From CAWUEX02 sp963921305 (lineage in GTDB: Bacteria; Pseudomonadota; Alphaproteobacteria; Rhodospirillales; Rhodospirillaceae): a DNA stretch of 64,000 nucleotides. The position numbers and the translations under genes are program-made. The notes beneath the pieces were generated by a model, which was given only the letters and a program-made list of their open reading frames with translations, was not told where the DNA came from and searched no databases. Shown piece by piece: positions 23,102 through 31,939 of this stretch; the stretch's first letter is position 1, and every line of letters starts with the position of its first letter. The DNA lies in contig CAWUEX030000002.1 in NCBI GenBank assembly GCA_963921305.4, positions 1,674,001-1,738,000 on the forward strand, in the 5' to 3' direction.

Positions 23102-24361
23102 GTGAAGACTTCTTTCCAAAATATGTGTCGTGCGTGGGGCCGAGGTCCAGTCCCTGCAGTCATCCTGGCAGCCGCGACTCTCGCCGCATGCGGCAGCACC
23201 CCAGATACATCGGCTGTGCCTGAGAGCACCAATCTCGCTGATACCGCATACGAACCGTTGCCCACCTTCATGGCGGGTGACCTGTTGTCCGATGATTTGT
23301 TAAGTGGTGAGCTCCATGACATCGAGGTGACGGTCGAAAACGACGGGTACGAAAACCGCTACACCATCGTCTCTGATTTCGGCACCTTCGTCGCTCACCG
23401 CACCGACTACGTGCCCGAACGTGTTCAAGAAGTGTACGCCATCGCCGAGCTCAACAAAGTGACGCGGTCGGAAGCCTTCGCGCAAGGAGTGGCCCAGGCC
23501 GCGACAAGTCCTTTCCGCGCCTTGAGGAATCTAGCCACCGAACCGGTTGGAACAGTGACCGGTGTCTTTAAGGGGGTGGGTGCGCTCTTTTCGCAGGCCG
23601 GAGAGATGGTCTCCGGGTCTCGCGGTGAGCTGGAAGAGTCGGCCGCCAAGGAACTGGTCGGCTTTGGCGAAGTGAAACGTGAGATCGCCGAGCTGCTGGA
23701 AATCGATCCCTATACCACCAACCCGGTTCTGCAGGATGGGATGAACGACGTGGCTTGGGCCGGATTTGCCGGCGGTCTGAGTCTGGCGCCGCTCACGGCA
23801 CAAGTTGGCGGCGGTGTCGGCACGGCCTTGTCGGGATTGCAGAATAGCCAGACGTTAAACTCGCTGCTGACATCCCAGTCCCCAGAGGCGCTGCGCGATT
23901 TCAACCGCAACACTCTGCAACGCCTCGGCGCTTCTGACGAAGCAATTGATGTGTTTATCAATCATCCGTGGTTGTCGCCGCGCCATGAGACGGTGATCGT
24001 TGCCGCGCTGTCGGGGCTGGAGGGTGCAGTAAACTTTGACGCCTTTCTTGAGCAAGCGGTTGTGTCCGAGAGCGAACAGCAATCCGTGTTTCTCATGCGT
24101 CAAGCTGAGAGCATTCTCGGTTTCCACCAAAACGTCGGTCCGGTGCGCCGCCTGGAGCGTGTGAATCGTGCGGTTATGCTCAACACGGTTGATGAGCGCG
24201 CGGTCATGGTGATGCCGGCGGATCACCTGGTGTGGAGCTTGGGGGGCAAGTCTGATCGCCGATCAGACGGTGGCGCCAAATCTGCAACGGGAACTGTGGT
24301 TAACGGGAACGATCAGTGCCCGCGCAAAGGCGGAGTTCGAGCAGCGGGGGCTGGCGGGTGA
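23102..24361 (+). CDS. unrecognised lipoprotein, probably frameshifted at a G6 tract
   Basis: The start is GTG 23102 with GAGGACG upstream. A lipoprotein signal ends ATLAAC with lipidated Cys30. The mature part is mixed alpha/beta with Gly-rich stretches. I do not recognise a family. At 24241-24246 there is a run of six G. In the annotated frame the last ~45 residues are low-complexity and basic (KSDRRSDGGAKSATG). Reading the run as five G instead gives a sensible continuation (SLIADQTVAPNLQREL then a helix-like AKAEFEQRG) ending at TAA 24369-24371. A one-base insertion in the run is therefore likely, by mutation, slippage or sequencing error. Confidence 0.65.
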   Translation: MKTSFQNMCRAWGRGPVPAVILAAATLAACGSTPDTSAVPESTNLADTAYEPLPTFMAGDLLSDDLLSGELHDIEVTVENDGYENRYTIVSDFGTFVAHRTDYVPERVQEVYAIAELNKVTRSEAFAQGVAQAATSPFRALRNLATEPVGTVTGVFKGVGALFSQAGEMVSGSRGELEESAAKELVGFGEVKREIAELLEIDPYTTNPVLQDGMNDVAWAGFAGGLSLAPLTAQVGGGVGTALSGLQNSQTLNSLLTSQSPEALRDFNRNTLQRLGASDEAIDVFINHPWLSPRHETVIVAALSGLEGAVNFDAFLEQAVVSESEQQSVFLMRQAESILGFHQNVGPVRRLERVNRAVMLNTVDERAVMVMPADHLVWSLGGKSDRRSDGGAKSATGTVVNGNDQCPRKGGVRAAGAGG

Positions 24362-24465
24362 TGGCCGGTAAAGCAGATGATCTCGCTCCTGACATGGACG
24401 CGGTGTTGTGGGAGGAAGAGGCCGGTCCGGACAGTGAGGAGCGAGACCAAGCAGCGGACTCGTGA
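24361..24465 (+). CDS. short acidic ORF overlapping the lipoprotein stop (doubtful)
   Basis: This is a 34-residue frame starting at the ATG of a TGATG overlap with the stop of the annotated lipoprotein frame. It is rich in Asp and Glu (MAGKADDLAPDMDAVLW then an acidic tail). Such overlaps can couple translation. But if the upstream gene really ends at 24371 after frame correction, this ORF is probably chance. Confidence 0.2.
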   Translation: MAGKADDLAPDMDAVLWEEEAGPDSEERDQAADS

Positions 24466-24513
24466 GGGATCGCCGCGTCAGCTGAGATGCAGGCGTGTCT
24501 GAGAAAGACGCGT

Positions 24514-24612
24514 TTACAGCAGGATGCTGGCGCTGGATGCGAACACCACACCCGTGAACAGAATGGTCGAAACCAAGACCGTCACGTGCAGATATTTTGA
24601 CAACGTGTCCAT
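24514..24612 (-). CDS. 32-residue single-helix membrane peptide
   Basis: ATG 24612 is preceded by a near-perfect AAGGAG Shine-Dalgarno 7 bases away. The 32-residue product has a short polar N-terminus (MDTLSKYLH) followed by one hydrophobic segment (VTVLVSTILFTGVVFASS) that would span the membrane. I do not recognise it. A small hairpin (TCAGCG/CGCTGA) lies in its leader. It is downstream of, and on the same strand as, the DUF2794 gene with a 187-base gap. A long purine-rich ribosome-binding site in otherwise non-coding DNA is the main reason to believe it. Confidence 0.5.
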   Translation of the reverse strand: MDTLSKYLHVTVLVSTILFTGVVFASSASILL

Positions 24613-24799
24613 ACCATTACTCCTTTCTCTAACCGTCAGCGTTTTCCGCGCTGATCACGTTATTAGGTACGCGCGAAATAATATTCCGGATTAGAGAAAT
24701 AAACCGCTGCGTGTGCATGGCAGCCCTGCCTGGGCCGCATGGCCGGACAGGTATAAAAATCGATTTAATATCAGTCGGTTAAGAGACCTTGCTCAGGTC

Positions 24800-25156
24800 T
24801 TAGTGAGAGACCAGGCCGAGCGGCCGGTCAAAAATCTGCAGGGCCTCAATGAGAGAATGGCTTTGGCTCAACGTACGCTGTTGCGAGGTGACCATAAACT
24901 GTCCCTTGCGGGCCAAGGGGCTGCGGGCGCGGCCCTCGGTAGCGAGCTTGGTGATGGTAAAAGCAGGTTCTTCGCGGCTGCTTCTATAAATACAAAACCG
25001 GGCAAAGCCCGGTGTGGTTCCGATCGAATAGTCGCGCCATTCTCCTTTGATGACGCGGGAGGAATAGACCCCCAGCAATTGATTTAGTTCTGCGCGGGTG
25101 AAGTGAAGCGCTGCCGATTTGCGCCGGAATTCGGCGAGCCGCACCAATTGCCCCAT
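24800..25156 (-). CDS. DUF2794 domain protein
   Basis: This 118-residue protein matches the alphaproteobacterial DUF2794 family: LVRLAEFRRK at the start, FTRAELNQLLGVYSSRV and GEWRDYSIG in the middle, and FTITKL further on. Function is unknown in all members I know. It is a single-domain cytoplasmic protein without signal peptide. Family members are usually ~110-130 residues, so it is full length. Confidence 0.85.
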   Translation of the reverse strand: MGQLVRLAEFRRKSAALHFTRAELNQLLGVYSSRVIKGEWRDYSIGTTPGFARFCIYRSSREEPAFTITKLATEGRARSPLARKGQFMVTSQQRTLSQSHSLIEALQIFDRPLGLVSH

Positions 25157-25247
25157 CGTTCAGTCCGGTCCTTGAGCCACTGCAACCGTGGAATATCTTT
25201 CCACCGTTTCTGGCTGCGGACAAGACCTGAGGTGGGCGGGCCGGGAC

Positions 25248-25508
25248 TTAGTAGCCGGTCGAGCCTTTGGGCCGGGTGTTCCGGTCGGGGTCCGGCCGGT
25301 CGAAGCAGTTCACGGTGCCAAGGGTGTCGTAGCAATAGCGGCTCACGCTGGCGACTGAGTCGTCATTCTGTGAGCAGACAAATCCGCCAGCGGTCGACTC
25401 ACTGTTGTTGCACTCATAGCCAACGGATTGGCGAAGGATCTGGTCGGTCGTGCTGCTGCATGCCGCGACTGCAGCGGCGGCGAGCACAATGAGACTGGCT
25501 CTGATCAC
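25248..25508 (-). CDS. small lipoprotein with cysteine-rich tail
   Basis: The start is GTG 25508, preceded by GGAGGT at 5 bases. The longer upstream frame lacks such a site. The 86-residue product has a lipoprotein signal (SLIVLAAAAVAAC, Cys17). The mature part has four further cysteines, in YECNNSES, GFVCSQND, YCYDTLG and VNCFDRP, which could form two disulfides in the periplasm. The YCY-T-L-G-x-V-x-C pattern occurs in small alphaproteobacterial lipoproteins of unknown role. It is divergent from the YfgM-like gene. Confidence 0.65.
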   Translation of the reverse strand: MIRASLIVLAAAAVAACSSTTDQILRQSVGYECNNSESTAGGFVCSQNDDSVASVSRYCYDTLGTVNCFDRPDPDRNTRPKGSTGY

Positions 25509-25801
25509 GACATACCTCCGTGTGTTTCGTTTTCCGTGTGGGACGGGGAACTGGGCGAATATCGCCCGACTCTGCCGCGCGGGGCTTAACAAACCCTAAA
25601 TCTATGCGCCTTCGGCGGGTGTGTGGAGAGCCCCGGCCGGGGGCCGAAGCGAATTCCCAGACCTGCCCGCAAATCTCTGGTATTGCGGCGTTTTTTCCGC
25701 TATCCGGGGGCCGATTTGACGAATTGCAACACCTGGGCGGCCTGGGTAAGGTACCGCCCGCTCTGACCATCACTACCCCCAGCGCATCGGAGTCCGGTGC
25801 G

Positions 25802-25831
25802 CCCAAGAGGCCCCAAGAGGACCCCAAGAGG
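25802..25831 (+). repeat. three near-tandem CCCAAGAGG motifs before the YfgM-like gene
   Basis: CCCAAGAGG occurs at 25802, 25812 and 25823. Each contains a Shine-Dalgarno-like AAGAGG. The last copy is 9 bases before GTG 25841, a functional distance. Changes in copy number could tune translation. Confidence 0.6.
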
Positions 25832-25840
25832 ACCCATCGC

Positions 25841-26674
25841 GTGACCAAGCAGAAGGGTGGCGGCCGCAAAGCGGCCAAGACCGGCAAAAATAAACCCACG
25901 CCCGAAGAGGAAGAGCAACAGGCTCTGGACGCGTTCATGACGGAGATCGAGGACGATCTCCGCGATGAACAACTGCAGAAACTCTGGGACAAATACAAGT
26001 CTGCCGTCTTTGGCGGCATGGCGGCGATCGTCGCCGTGGTCGCCGGGTACCAATACTGGCTGGGACAACAAGAAGAAAGGCTTGCGGCGCAGGCCGATGC
26101 GTATGCCTCAGCGGTTGTCGCTATCGAAGATGGCAACGCGGAAAACGCCCTCCAGGCGCTCGGCGATGTCGCTGCTGGCGGCGGCAACTATCAGGCCATT
26201 GCGGATCTCCGGCGCGCCGCCTTGCTGATCGAACAAGGCCAGCGTCAGGATGCGTTGTCTCTCTACAGATCGCTGAGAAATGAAGCCAGTGTCGCCCAAG
26301 CCTACCGTGACCTCGCCAGTGTCCTGTGGGCCATGCACGGCGTGGGGGTCGAGGACACCGCGGCCTTGGAAGATGCTCTCTATCCGATAACAGCACCAAC
26401 CAATCCCTTCAGCTATTCAGCCCTGGAACTGCTCGCGGTGCTTGCGGTAGAGCGCAGTGACATTGATGAATCCCGATCGATTTTGCAGGACCTCCTAGAT
26501 GACGCGGGCACGCCGTCGGGGATCCGCGGCCGCGCCGAGGAAATGATGGCGGTCTTAAGCGGCGGCGGGCTACCGCTTCTCGCGCCGTCCGCGCCCGCGC
26601 CCGAAATCGAGCAGCCGGCAACGGCCGGCGCCGAGGCAGAACCTGGCGCCACATCCTCGGAAGAAACCCCCTGA
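25841..26674 (+). CDS. YfgM-like TPR membrane protein (SecYEG-associated/BAM-cluster)
   Basis: The 277-residue product from GTG 25841 has a Lys-rich cytoplasmic tail and one membrane helix (VFGGMAAIVAVVAGYQYWL). A periplasmic TPR-like region follows (residues ~75-230), ending in an Ala/Pro/Glu-rich tail. The conserved entry to the helix, DEQLQKLWDKYK, is typical of the YfgM/TPR_21 family, which assists periplasmic chaperoning at the translocon. Gene order yfgM-bamB-der is conserved in many proteobacteria and supports the call. The upstream frame to 25520 is open but lacks homology-like sequence. Confidence 0.8.
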   Translation: MTKQKGGGRKAAKTGKNKPTPEEEEQQALDAFMTEIEDDLRDEQLQKLWDKYKSAVFGGMAAIVAVVAGYQYWLGQQEERLAAQADAYASAVVAIEDGNAENALQALGDVAAGGGNYQAIADLRRAALLIEQGQRQDALSLYRSLRNEASVAQAYRDLASVLWAMHGVGVEDTAALEDALYPITAPTNPFSYSALELLAVLAVERSDIDESRSILQDLLDDAGTPSGIRGRAEEMMAVLSGGGLPLLAPSAPAPEIEQPATAGAEAEPGATSSEETP

Positions 26675-26687
26675 TGGGTCGTGTCAT

Positions 26688-28058
26688 ATGAGGACCGCAG
26701 TGCACTCCTTTCTCAGACGGGATCACCGTGCCGGATGGCGCCACGCCATCGCCGTCCTGATTCTGGCTCCGGTCCTGGCTGCATGCGATCTCGGCCTCTT
26801 CGGCGGCGGCGACGACGATGAAATTCTGCCCGGCACACGAATCTCGGTGCTGGCTCTGGAGCGCGCTCTGCGCCCTGACCTGGCGGCCGTCGACACGCAG
26901 ATTGTCCTGCCCGCGCCGGAAGACACCTCCGCCTGGCCGCAAGCCGGAGGGCTGTCGCACCATGCCATGCACCACATGGTGCTCGGTCCTGCGCCTCAGC
27001 GCACCTGGCGCACCAGCGCTGGTACCGGGTCCGGCAAGCGCAACCGGACGCTGAGTGAACCCATTGTCGCCGGCGGGCGCATCTTCGTTCTCGATGCGAA
27101 GTCTTACGTGCGCGCTTTCAATGCGCGCAACGGAGACGCCTTGTGGCGCAATGAACTCGTGCCAAATGACGAGGATGATGCCCACTTCTTGGGCGGCGGC
27201 TTGGCCTACGCCGATGGATTGGTCTACGCCACCACGGGCTTTGCCGCGGTGGTGGCTTTGGATGCGCGCTCGGGCCGCGAAATTTGGCGCACAAACGTCG
27301 ATGCGCCCATCCGGTCTGCGCCCACGGTCAACGGTGGGCGTGTCGTCGCGATCACCGTGGACAACGAGGTGGTGGCGCTTGCGGCCAAGGACGGACGGCG
27401 GTTGTGGAGTTATTCGGGCGTCAGTTCTCAGACGATCCTGCTCGGCGGCGGAGCCCCGGCCATTGATGGCGGTGTGGTCATCGCGCCGTTCACCAACGGC
27501 GAGATCGCGGCTCTGCGGGTCGACAACGGCGCCGTGCTGTGGAGCGATTCTGTCATCGCCGTGCGCCGCACCGAGGCCGCCGCCAGTTTGACTGACATCA
27601 GTGGCCGGCCGGTGATTGACCGTGGCCGTGTCTATGCCGTGGGGCACTCCGGCATTCTGGTGTCGATTGACCTGCGCACCGGCCAGCGCGTCTGGGATGC
27701 GCCGGTGCCGGGTGTCTATCAGCCCTGGATCGCCGGCGACTTTCTTTACGCCACGACGCTTGATGCAGAAGTGGTGTGTATCGATGTCCGCACCGGGCAA
27801 ATCATGTGGGTGACACAGTTGCGGCGGTATGAGGATGAGGACAATCCGGATGATCGCATTATCTGGACCGGTCCGGTGATCGCCAGTGACCGCGTCATTG
27901 TCATGGGCACTGACGAGAAAGCCTTGTCATTGTCGCCTTACAACGGCGAAGTCCTAGGGGAAATTGATCTGCGCAGTACGGTGACAATTTCTCCGGTCTT
28001 CGCCAATTCGACCATGTATGTCTATGACGACGCAGGCGATTTAATCGCCTACCGCTGA
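26688..28058 (+). CDS. bamB: outer membrane assembly lipoprotein BamB-like (PQQ beta-propeller)
   Basis: BamB is a periplasmic lipoprotein subunit of the beta-barrel assembly machine. The 456-residue product has a lipoprotein signal (AVLILAPVLAAC, Cys33). It then has repeated PQQ-like propeller blades such as VRAFNARNGDALWRNEL, VVALDARSGREIWRTN, VSIDLRTGQRVWD and VVCIDVRTGQIMWV. It is somewhat longer than E. coli BamB (~390), as usual in alphaproteobacteria. It begins 13 bases after the YfgM-like gene and is followed by der, which fits the conserved cluster. Confidence 0.9.
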   Translation: MRTAVHSFLRRDHRAGWRHAIAVLILAPVLAACDLGLFGGGDDDEILPGTRISVLALERALRPDLAAVDTQIVLPAPEDTSAWPQAGGLSHHAMHHMVLGPAPQRTWRTSAGTGSGKRNRTLSEPIVAGGRIFVLDAKSYVRAFNARNGDALWRNELVPNDEDDAHFLGGGLAYADGLVYATTGFAAVVALDARSGREIWRTNVDAPIRSAPTVNGGRVVAITVDNEVVALAAKDGRRLWSYSGVSSQTILLGGGAPAIDGGVVIAPFTNGEIAALRVDNGAVLWSDSVIAVRRTEAAASLTDISGRPVIDRGRVYAVGHSGILVSIDLRTGQRVWDAPVPGVYQPWIAGDFLYATTLDAEVVCIDVRTGQIMWVTQLRRYEDEDNPDDRIIWTGPVIASDRVIVMGTDEKALSLSPYNGEVLGEIDLRSTVTISPVFANSTMYVYDDAGDLIAYR

Positions 28059-28102
28059 CCAGTCATCGATTTCGAGCCTCAAGAACTTAAGAGCCCTAGG
28101 CC

Positions 28103-29488
28103 ATGCCGTTCACCGTTGCCATTGTCGGGCGTCCCAACGTCGGCAAGTCGACCTTGTTCAACCGTCTGGTCGGCCGCCGCGTCGCGATTGTGCACGATCG
28201 GCCGGGCGTGACTCGGGATCGCCGCCAGGGTGAGGGGCGGATCGCTGATCTTGAGTTCACCGTCATCGATACCGCCGGGTTGGAGGAAAGCGACGCCGAA
28301 AGCCTCGAGGGCCGGATGCGCAGCCAGACCGAGCAAGCTGTCGTAGATGCGGACGTCGCGGTGATGTTGATTGATGCCCGCGCGGGCGTCACTCCGGCGG
28401 ATGAGTATTTTGCCGCGATGCTGCGCCGCACTGGCCGGCCGGTCGTCCTGGCGGCCAACAAGTGCGAGGGTTCGGCGGCAGATGCCGGTCTCTTTGACTC
28501 GTTCAGCCTCGGTCTTGGTGAACCCATCGCGTTGTCGGCGGAACACGGATTGGGGATGGACGACCTCTATCAGGCGCTGCGTCCGTTCGAGGCCGACCCC
28601 GTGGCCGCGTCAGACCCAGACGACGATGAAGACGCCGAGGTGACGGAAGACGCCGTGGAAGACGACCCCGACCGGCCGTTGCAACTCGCCATCGTCGGGC
28701 GTCCCAACACGGGAAAGTCCACCTTGGTCAACCGGCTGATCGGCGAAGACCGGATGCTTACTGGGCCGGAGCCGGGGGTCACTCGTGACGCCATTCCTGT
28801 GGATTGGGAGTTCGACGGGCGCCGCGTGCGGCTCGTCGATACCGCGGGCCTGCGCCGCAAGGCCCGCGTCAGCGACGCAGTCGAGAAACTCTCAGCCCTG
28901 GATACACTCCGGGCGATTGATCTTGCCGAAGTGGTGGTGCTGATGCTCGACGCCGATGCAGTGCTCGACAAACAGGGCCTGACCATCGCAGCGCGGGTGA
29001 TCGAAGAAGGCCGTGCGCTGGTGATCGCCGTCAACAAGTGGGACGCCGCCACCGATCGCCAGGAGTCACTCGACCGGCTGCGTGACCGTTTAGAGACGTC
29101 ATTGACCCAGGTGCGCGGCGTTCCGACGGTGACGATCTCAGCCAAGACGGGCCAGCGGATCGACATCTTGATGAACACCGTGTTCCAAGTTCATGAGATT
29201 TGGAACAAGCGGGTTTCGACATCGGCCCTCAACCAGTGGCTCGATGACACAACCCAGCGTCACCCGCCGCCGCTGTCGAAACAAAAACGCCGAATCAAGA
29301 TCCGTTATGTCACCCAAGCAAAGGCGCGGCCGCCGACCTTTGTGGCGTTTACATCGCGCCCGACTGACCTGCCAGACAGTTATCACCGCTATCTGCTGAA
29401 TGACCTGCGGGAGACCTTCGGCTTCGATGGTGTGCCGTTGCGCCTGTTTGTGCGCAAGCCGGACAATCCCTACGACCGCGGCGACTAA
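28103..29488 (+). CDS. der: ribosome biogenesis GTPase Der (EngA)
   Basis: Der has two consecutive GTPase domains and a KH-like domain and is needed for 50S subunit maturation. Both G domains are visible: G1 GRPNVGKSTLFN and GRPNTGKSTLVN, G3 DTAG in each (VIDTAGLEE, VDTAGLRRK), and G4 ANKCE and NKWD. An acidic linker (DPDDDEDAEVTEDAVEDD) separates them. The 461-residue length is standard. It is the third gene of yfgM-bamB-der and ends 11 bases from the convergent amidohydrolase gene. Confidence 0.96.
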   Translation: MPFTVAIVGRPNVGKSTLFNRLVGRRVAIVHDRPGVTRDRRQGEGRIADLEFTVIDTAGLEESDAESLEGRMRSQTEQAVVDADVAVMLIDARAGVTPADEYFAAMLRRTGRPVVLAANKCEGSAADAGLFDSFSLGLGEPIALSAEHGLGMDDLYQALRPFEADPVAASDPDDDEDAEVTEDAVEDDPDRPLQLAIVGRPNTGKSTLVNRLIGEDRMLTGPEPGVTRDAIPVDWEFDGRRVRLVDTAGLRRKARVSDAVEKLSALDTLRAIDLAEVVVLMLDADAVLDKQGLTIAARVIEEGRALVIAVNKWDAATDRQESLDRLRDRLETSLTQVRGVPTVTISAKTGQRIDILMNTVFQVHEIWNKRVSTSALNQWLDDTTQRHPPPLSKQKRRIKIRYVTQAKARPPTFVAFTSRPTDLPDSYHRYLLNDLRETFGFDGVPLRLFVRKPDNPYDRGD

Positions 29489-29499
29489 TACAAAAGATT

Positions 29500-31188
29500 T
29501 TACTCCGCAGCCGAGTAAACAAGCTTGCCGCCGACAAATGTGTGGGTCACGGCAATGTCGGCCAAGGCCATCGGGTCGGTTTCCACGGGATTGCGGGCCA
29601 GGACCGTGAGGTCGGCAAGTTTGCCGGCCTCGATCGTGCCTTTGTCGTTTTCTTCGAAGGCCTGATAGGCCGCGTACGTCGTGATCCCCTTCAGCGCCTC
29701 GAGCACGGAAATGCGCTGGTCCGCGCCGATCACCCGTCCGCCGGAAGATAGGCGGTTCACGGCGGCCCAGACGATGCGCATCGGCTCCATCGGCACAACC
29801 GGGGTATCGGCATGCAAGATGAACGGCAATTCCCGTGTCACGGTGGACGCGGTGGGGCTCATCCGCGCCGCCCTGTCCGGTCCCATGAACAGGTCCCAGT
29901 GACGGTCACCCCAGTAATAGGTGTGTAGATTGAAGTAGGACGGAATCACCCCGCCGGCCTGCATGCGGTCGAGTTGGTCCTCGCGGGTCATTTGTGCATG
30001 GATGACAATATGCCGCGCGTCCGGGCGCGGTCTCAGAGATTGGGCGCGTTCGAAACCGTACAATACGTCATCGATCGCCGCGTCGCCGTTGCCGTGCAGG
30101 GCAATCTGATAGCCGGCCTCGTGCACTGTTTTGATCTGTGCGGCGAGGGCGTCCCGGTCCATGCGTGGGTAGCCGCGGTAGCGGGGGTCGGCATGGCTAT
30201 GGCTGTGGTAGGGCTGACTCAGATAGCCCGTGTAGCCCTGGATCGAGCCATCGGCGAACCCTTTAGCCGCGCCATAGGTGACCATCCCGTCCGCATCCAA
30301 CACCGGCAGGGCGCCGCCCTTCTCGGTCAGGGCCGCCACAGCAGCCAGCACCGGCCACACATGAACACGAATTGGCAGTACGCCCTGACGATACGCTTCG
30401 ACGAACATAAGTCCGCCATCGGGGGCGGTTGCACCCTGTTGCGCCGTCGTGATGCCCATAGCTGCATATTCGCGCGCCGCAAATGCAATGGCCTCAATCA
30501 TGTCGGCGTCCGTGAACGTGGGCAGAAGATCGCCGACTTGGCCCATCGCCGGTGGTTCTTCCAGTACGCCGGTCGGAGTTCCGTCTCCGTTTTTCTGAAT
30601 CTTTCCACCGAACGGTTGCGGTGAGGCCGCCGTGATCCCGGCCAGCTCAAGGGCCAGGCTATTGGCCACAGACAGGTGGCCAGAGATATGCCCAATGTAA
30701 ATTGGATGTTCGGTCGAAGCCCGGTCGAGGTCCCAGCGGGTTGGGTGGCGCATGTCCACAATCAAGGTGTCGTCGTAGCCCCGGCCCTGAATCCACTCTC
30801 CCGCTGGTGTTTGGGCGGCACGGTCGGCCAAAGCCGCGACGATATCATCGACGGAGGTCATCACACCGATCGGCGGGCTATTCAGGTCGACAAAGTGTTT
30901 GGCGATCAGCCCAGAGCTGGGGAAGTGGCCATGGGCATCGATGAACCCCGGCAGGACCGTGCCACCCTGTAAATCGATGCGCTCTGTTTCAGGCCCCGCC
31001 AACGCGGCAACGTCTGAATCGGTTCCGACAGCGGTGATGCGGTCTCCGGTGATCGCGATCGCTTCAGCGGATGCCGTCTGAGACGTGAGCGTCAACACTG
31101 TTGCGTTGTGCAAAATCACATCAGGAGCAGCACGGGCGCTGCCTAAGGCTCCAAGCAGCGCTACTGACACAAACGCAATGAAACGCAT
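29500..31188 (-). CDS. exported amidohydrolase (YtcJ/Amidohydro_3 type)
   Basis: This is a 562-residue metal-dependent amidohydrolase. The start at ATG 31188 gives a signal peptide (MRFIAFVSVALLGALGSARA), so the enzyme is periplasmic. Family features are the metal site H-x-H in GFIDAHGHFPSSG, further histidines in IALHGNGDAAID and HIVIHAQMTRED, and the C-terminal ADLTVLARNPVE typical of the composite beta-sandwich domain. The YtcJ group acts on N-acyl or cyclic amides, but the substrate is unknown. It lies 20 bases after the SDR gene on the same strand. Confidence 0.85.
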   Translation of the reverse strand: MRFIAFVSVALLGALGSARAAPDVILHNATVLTLTSQTASAEAIAITGDRITAVGTDSDVAALAGPETERIDLQGGTVLPGFIDAHGHFPSSGLIAKHFVDLNSPPIGVMTSVDDIVAALADRAAQTPAGEWIQGRGYDDTLIVDMRHPTRWDLDRASTEHPIYIGHISGHLSVANSLALELAGITAASPQPFGGKIQKNGDGTPTGVLEEPPAMGQVGDLLPTFTDADMIEAIAFAAREYAAMGITTAQQGATAPDGGLMFVEAYRQGVLPIRVHVWPVLAAVAALTEKGGALPVLDADGMVTYGAAKGFADGSIQGYTGYLSQPYHSHSHADPRYRGYPRMDRDALAAQIKTVHEAGYQIALHGNGDAAIDDVLYGFERAQSLRPRPDARHIVIHAQMTREDQLDRMQAGGVIPSYFNLHTYYWGDRHWDLFMGPDRAARMSPTASTVTRELPFILHADTPVVPMEPMRIVWAAVNRLSSGGRVIGADQRISVLEALKGITTYAAYQAFEENDKGTIEAGKLADLTVLARNPVETDPMALADIAVTHTFVGGKLVYSAAE

Positions 31189-31208
31189 GATGATCTGTCC
31201 CCCCTGCC

Positions 31209-31934
31209 TCAGGTAGGGATCGTAACACGCTCTCCGTTCATGTCGCATCCGGCCTCGGCCAGTACGACAAAGGCCTCAGCCACGTCGTCCGGTGATCTAA
31301 GTGTGCTTTCATCTTCACCCGGAAAGGCTTTTTGCCGCAGCGCGGTGCGCACCGGTCCAGGGTCGATGATGTTGGCGCGCACCGAGGACTCGCTCATCTC
31401 CGCCGCATAGGAGCCTACCATCTGCTCCAGCGCCGCTTTGCTTGCGCCATACGCGCCCCAAAACGGCTTTGGCATTGATCCGGGGCTGCAGGACACAAAA
31501 AGCGCGCGGCCCGCATCCGACTGGCGCAGCAGCGGATCAAGCGCGCGCAACAGGCGCCAGTTGGCCGTCAGATTGAGCGCGAACACTTGGTCCCAGGTCT
31601 TCACCGGGATGTGGCCGACGGGAGAGAGTTGACCCAAGGTGCCCGCCACGCCAGCCAGGATGTCTAGCTTTCCATATCGGTCATGCAGCGCTGCGGCGAT
31701 GTGATCGGTCTTGTCGAACTCGGTGAGGTCTTCGTCGACCAGCACGGCGGGCTGTCCTGACAGTGCGGTGATCTCATCATCCAGAGAGAGCAGCGCGTCT
31801 TTGCTGCGCGCCACGGCGACGATGGTTGCCCCTTCACCGGCAAAGCACTTGGCCACGGCCCGGCCGATGCCTTTTGACGCACCGGTGACGAGGGCGATCC
31901 GCCCTGCCAGACGGCCGCTGGGTTCTGCCGCCAT
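31209..31934 (-). CDS. SDR-family oxidoreductase
   Basis: This 241-residue short-chain dehydrogenase/reductase has the cofactor motif TGASKGIG, VAGTLG in the place of the usual NNAG motif, catalytic Ser in VSCSPGS, and Y-x-x-x-K in YGASKAA. Substrate is unknown. It starts 5 bases after purF on the same strand, a placement seen in several alphaproteobacteria, and may be cotranscribed with cvpA-purF. Confidence 0.85.
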   Translation of the reverse strand: MAAEPSGRLAGRIALVTGASKGIGRAVAKCFAGEGATIVAVARSKDALLSLDDEITALSGQPAVLVDEDLTEFDKTDHIAAALHDRYGKLDILAGVAGTLGQLSPVGHIPVKTWDQVFALNLTANWRLLRALDPLLRQSDAGRALFVSCSPGSMPKPFWGAYGASKAALEQMVGSYAAEMSESSVRANIIDPGPVRTALRQKAFPGEDESTLRSPDDVAEAFVVLAEAGCDMNGERVTIPT

Positions 31935-31939
31935 GGGGC

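Noticed and set aside
26409..27800. 463-codon minus-strand ORF opposite bamB
   Set aside because: It mirrors the bamB coding sequence and has no recognisable domain or ribosome-binding site.
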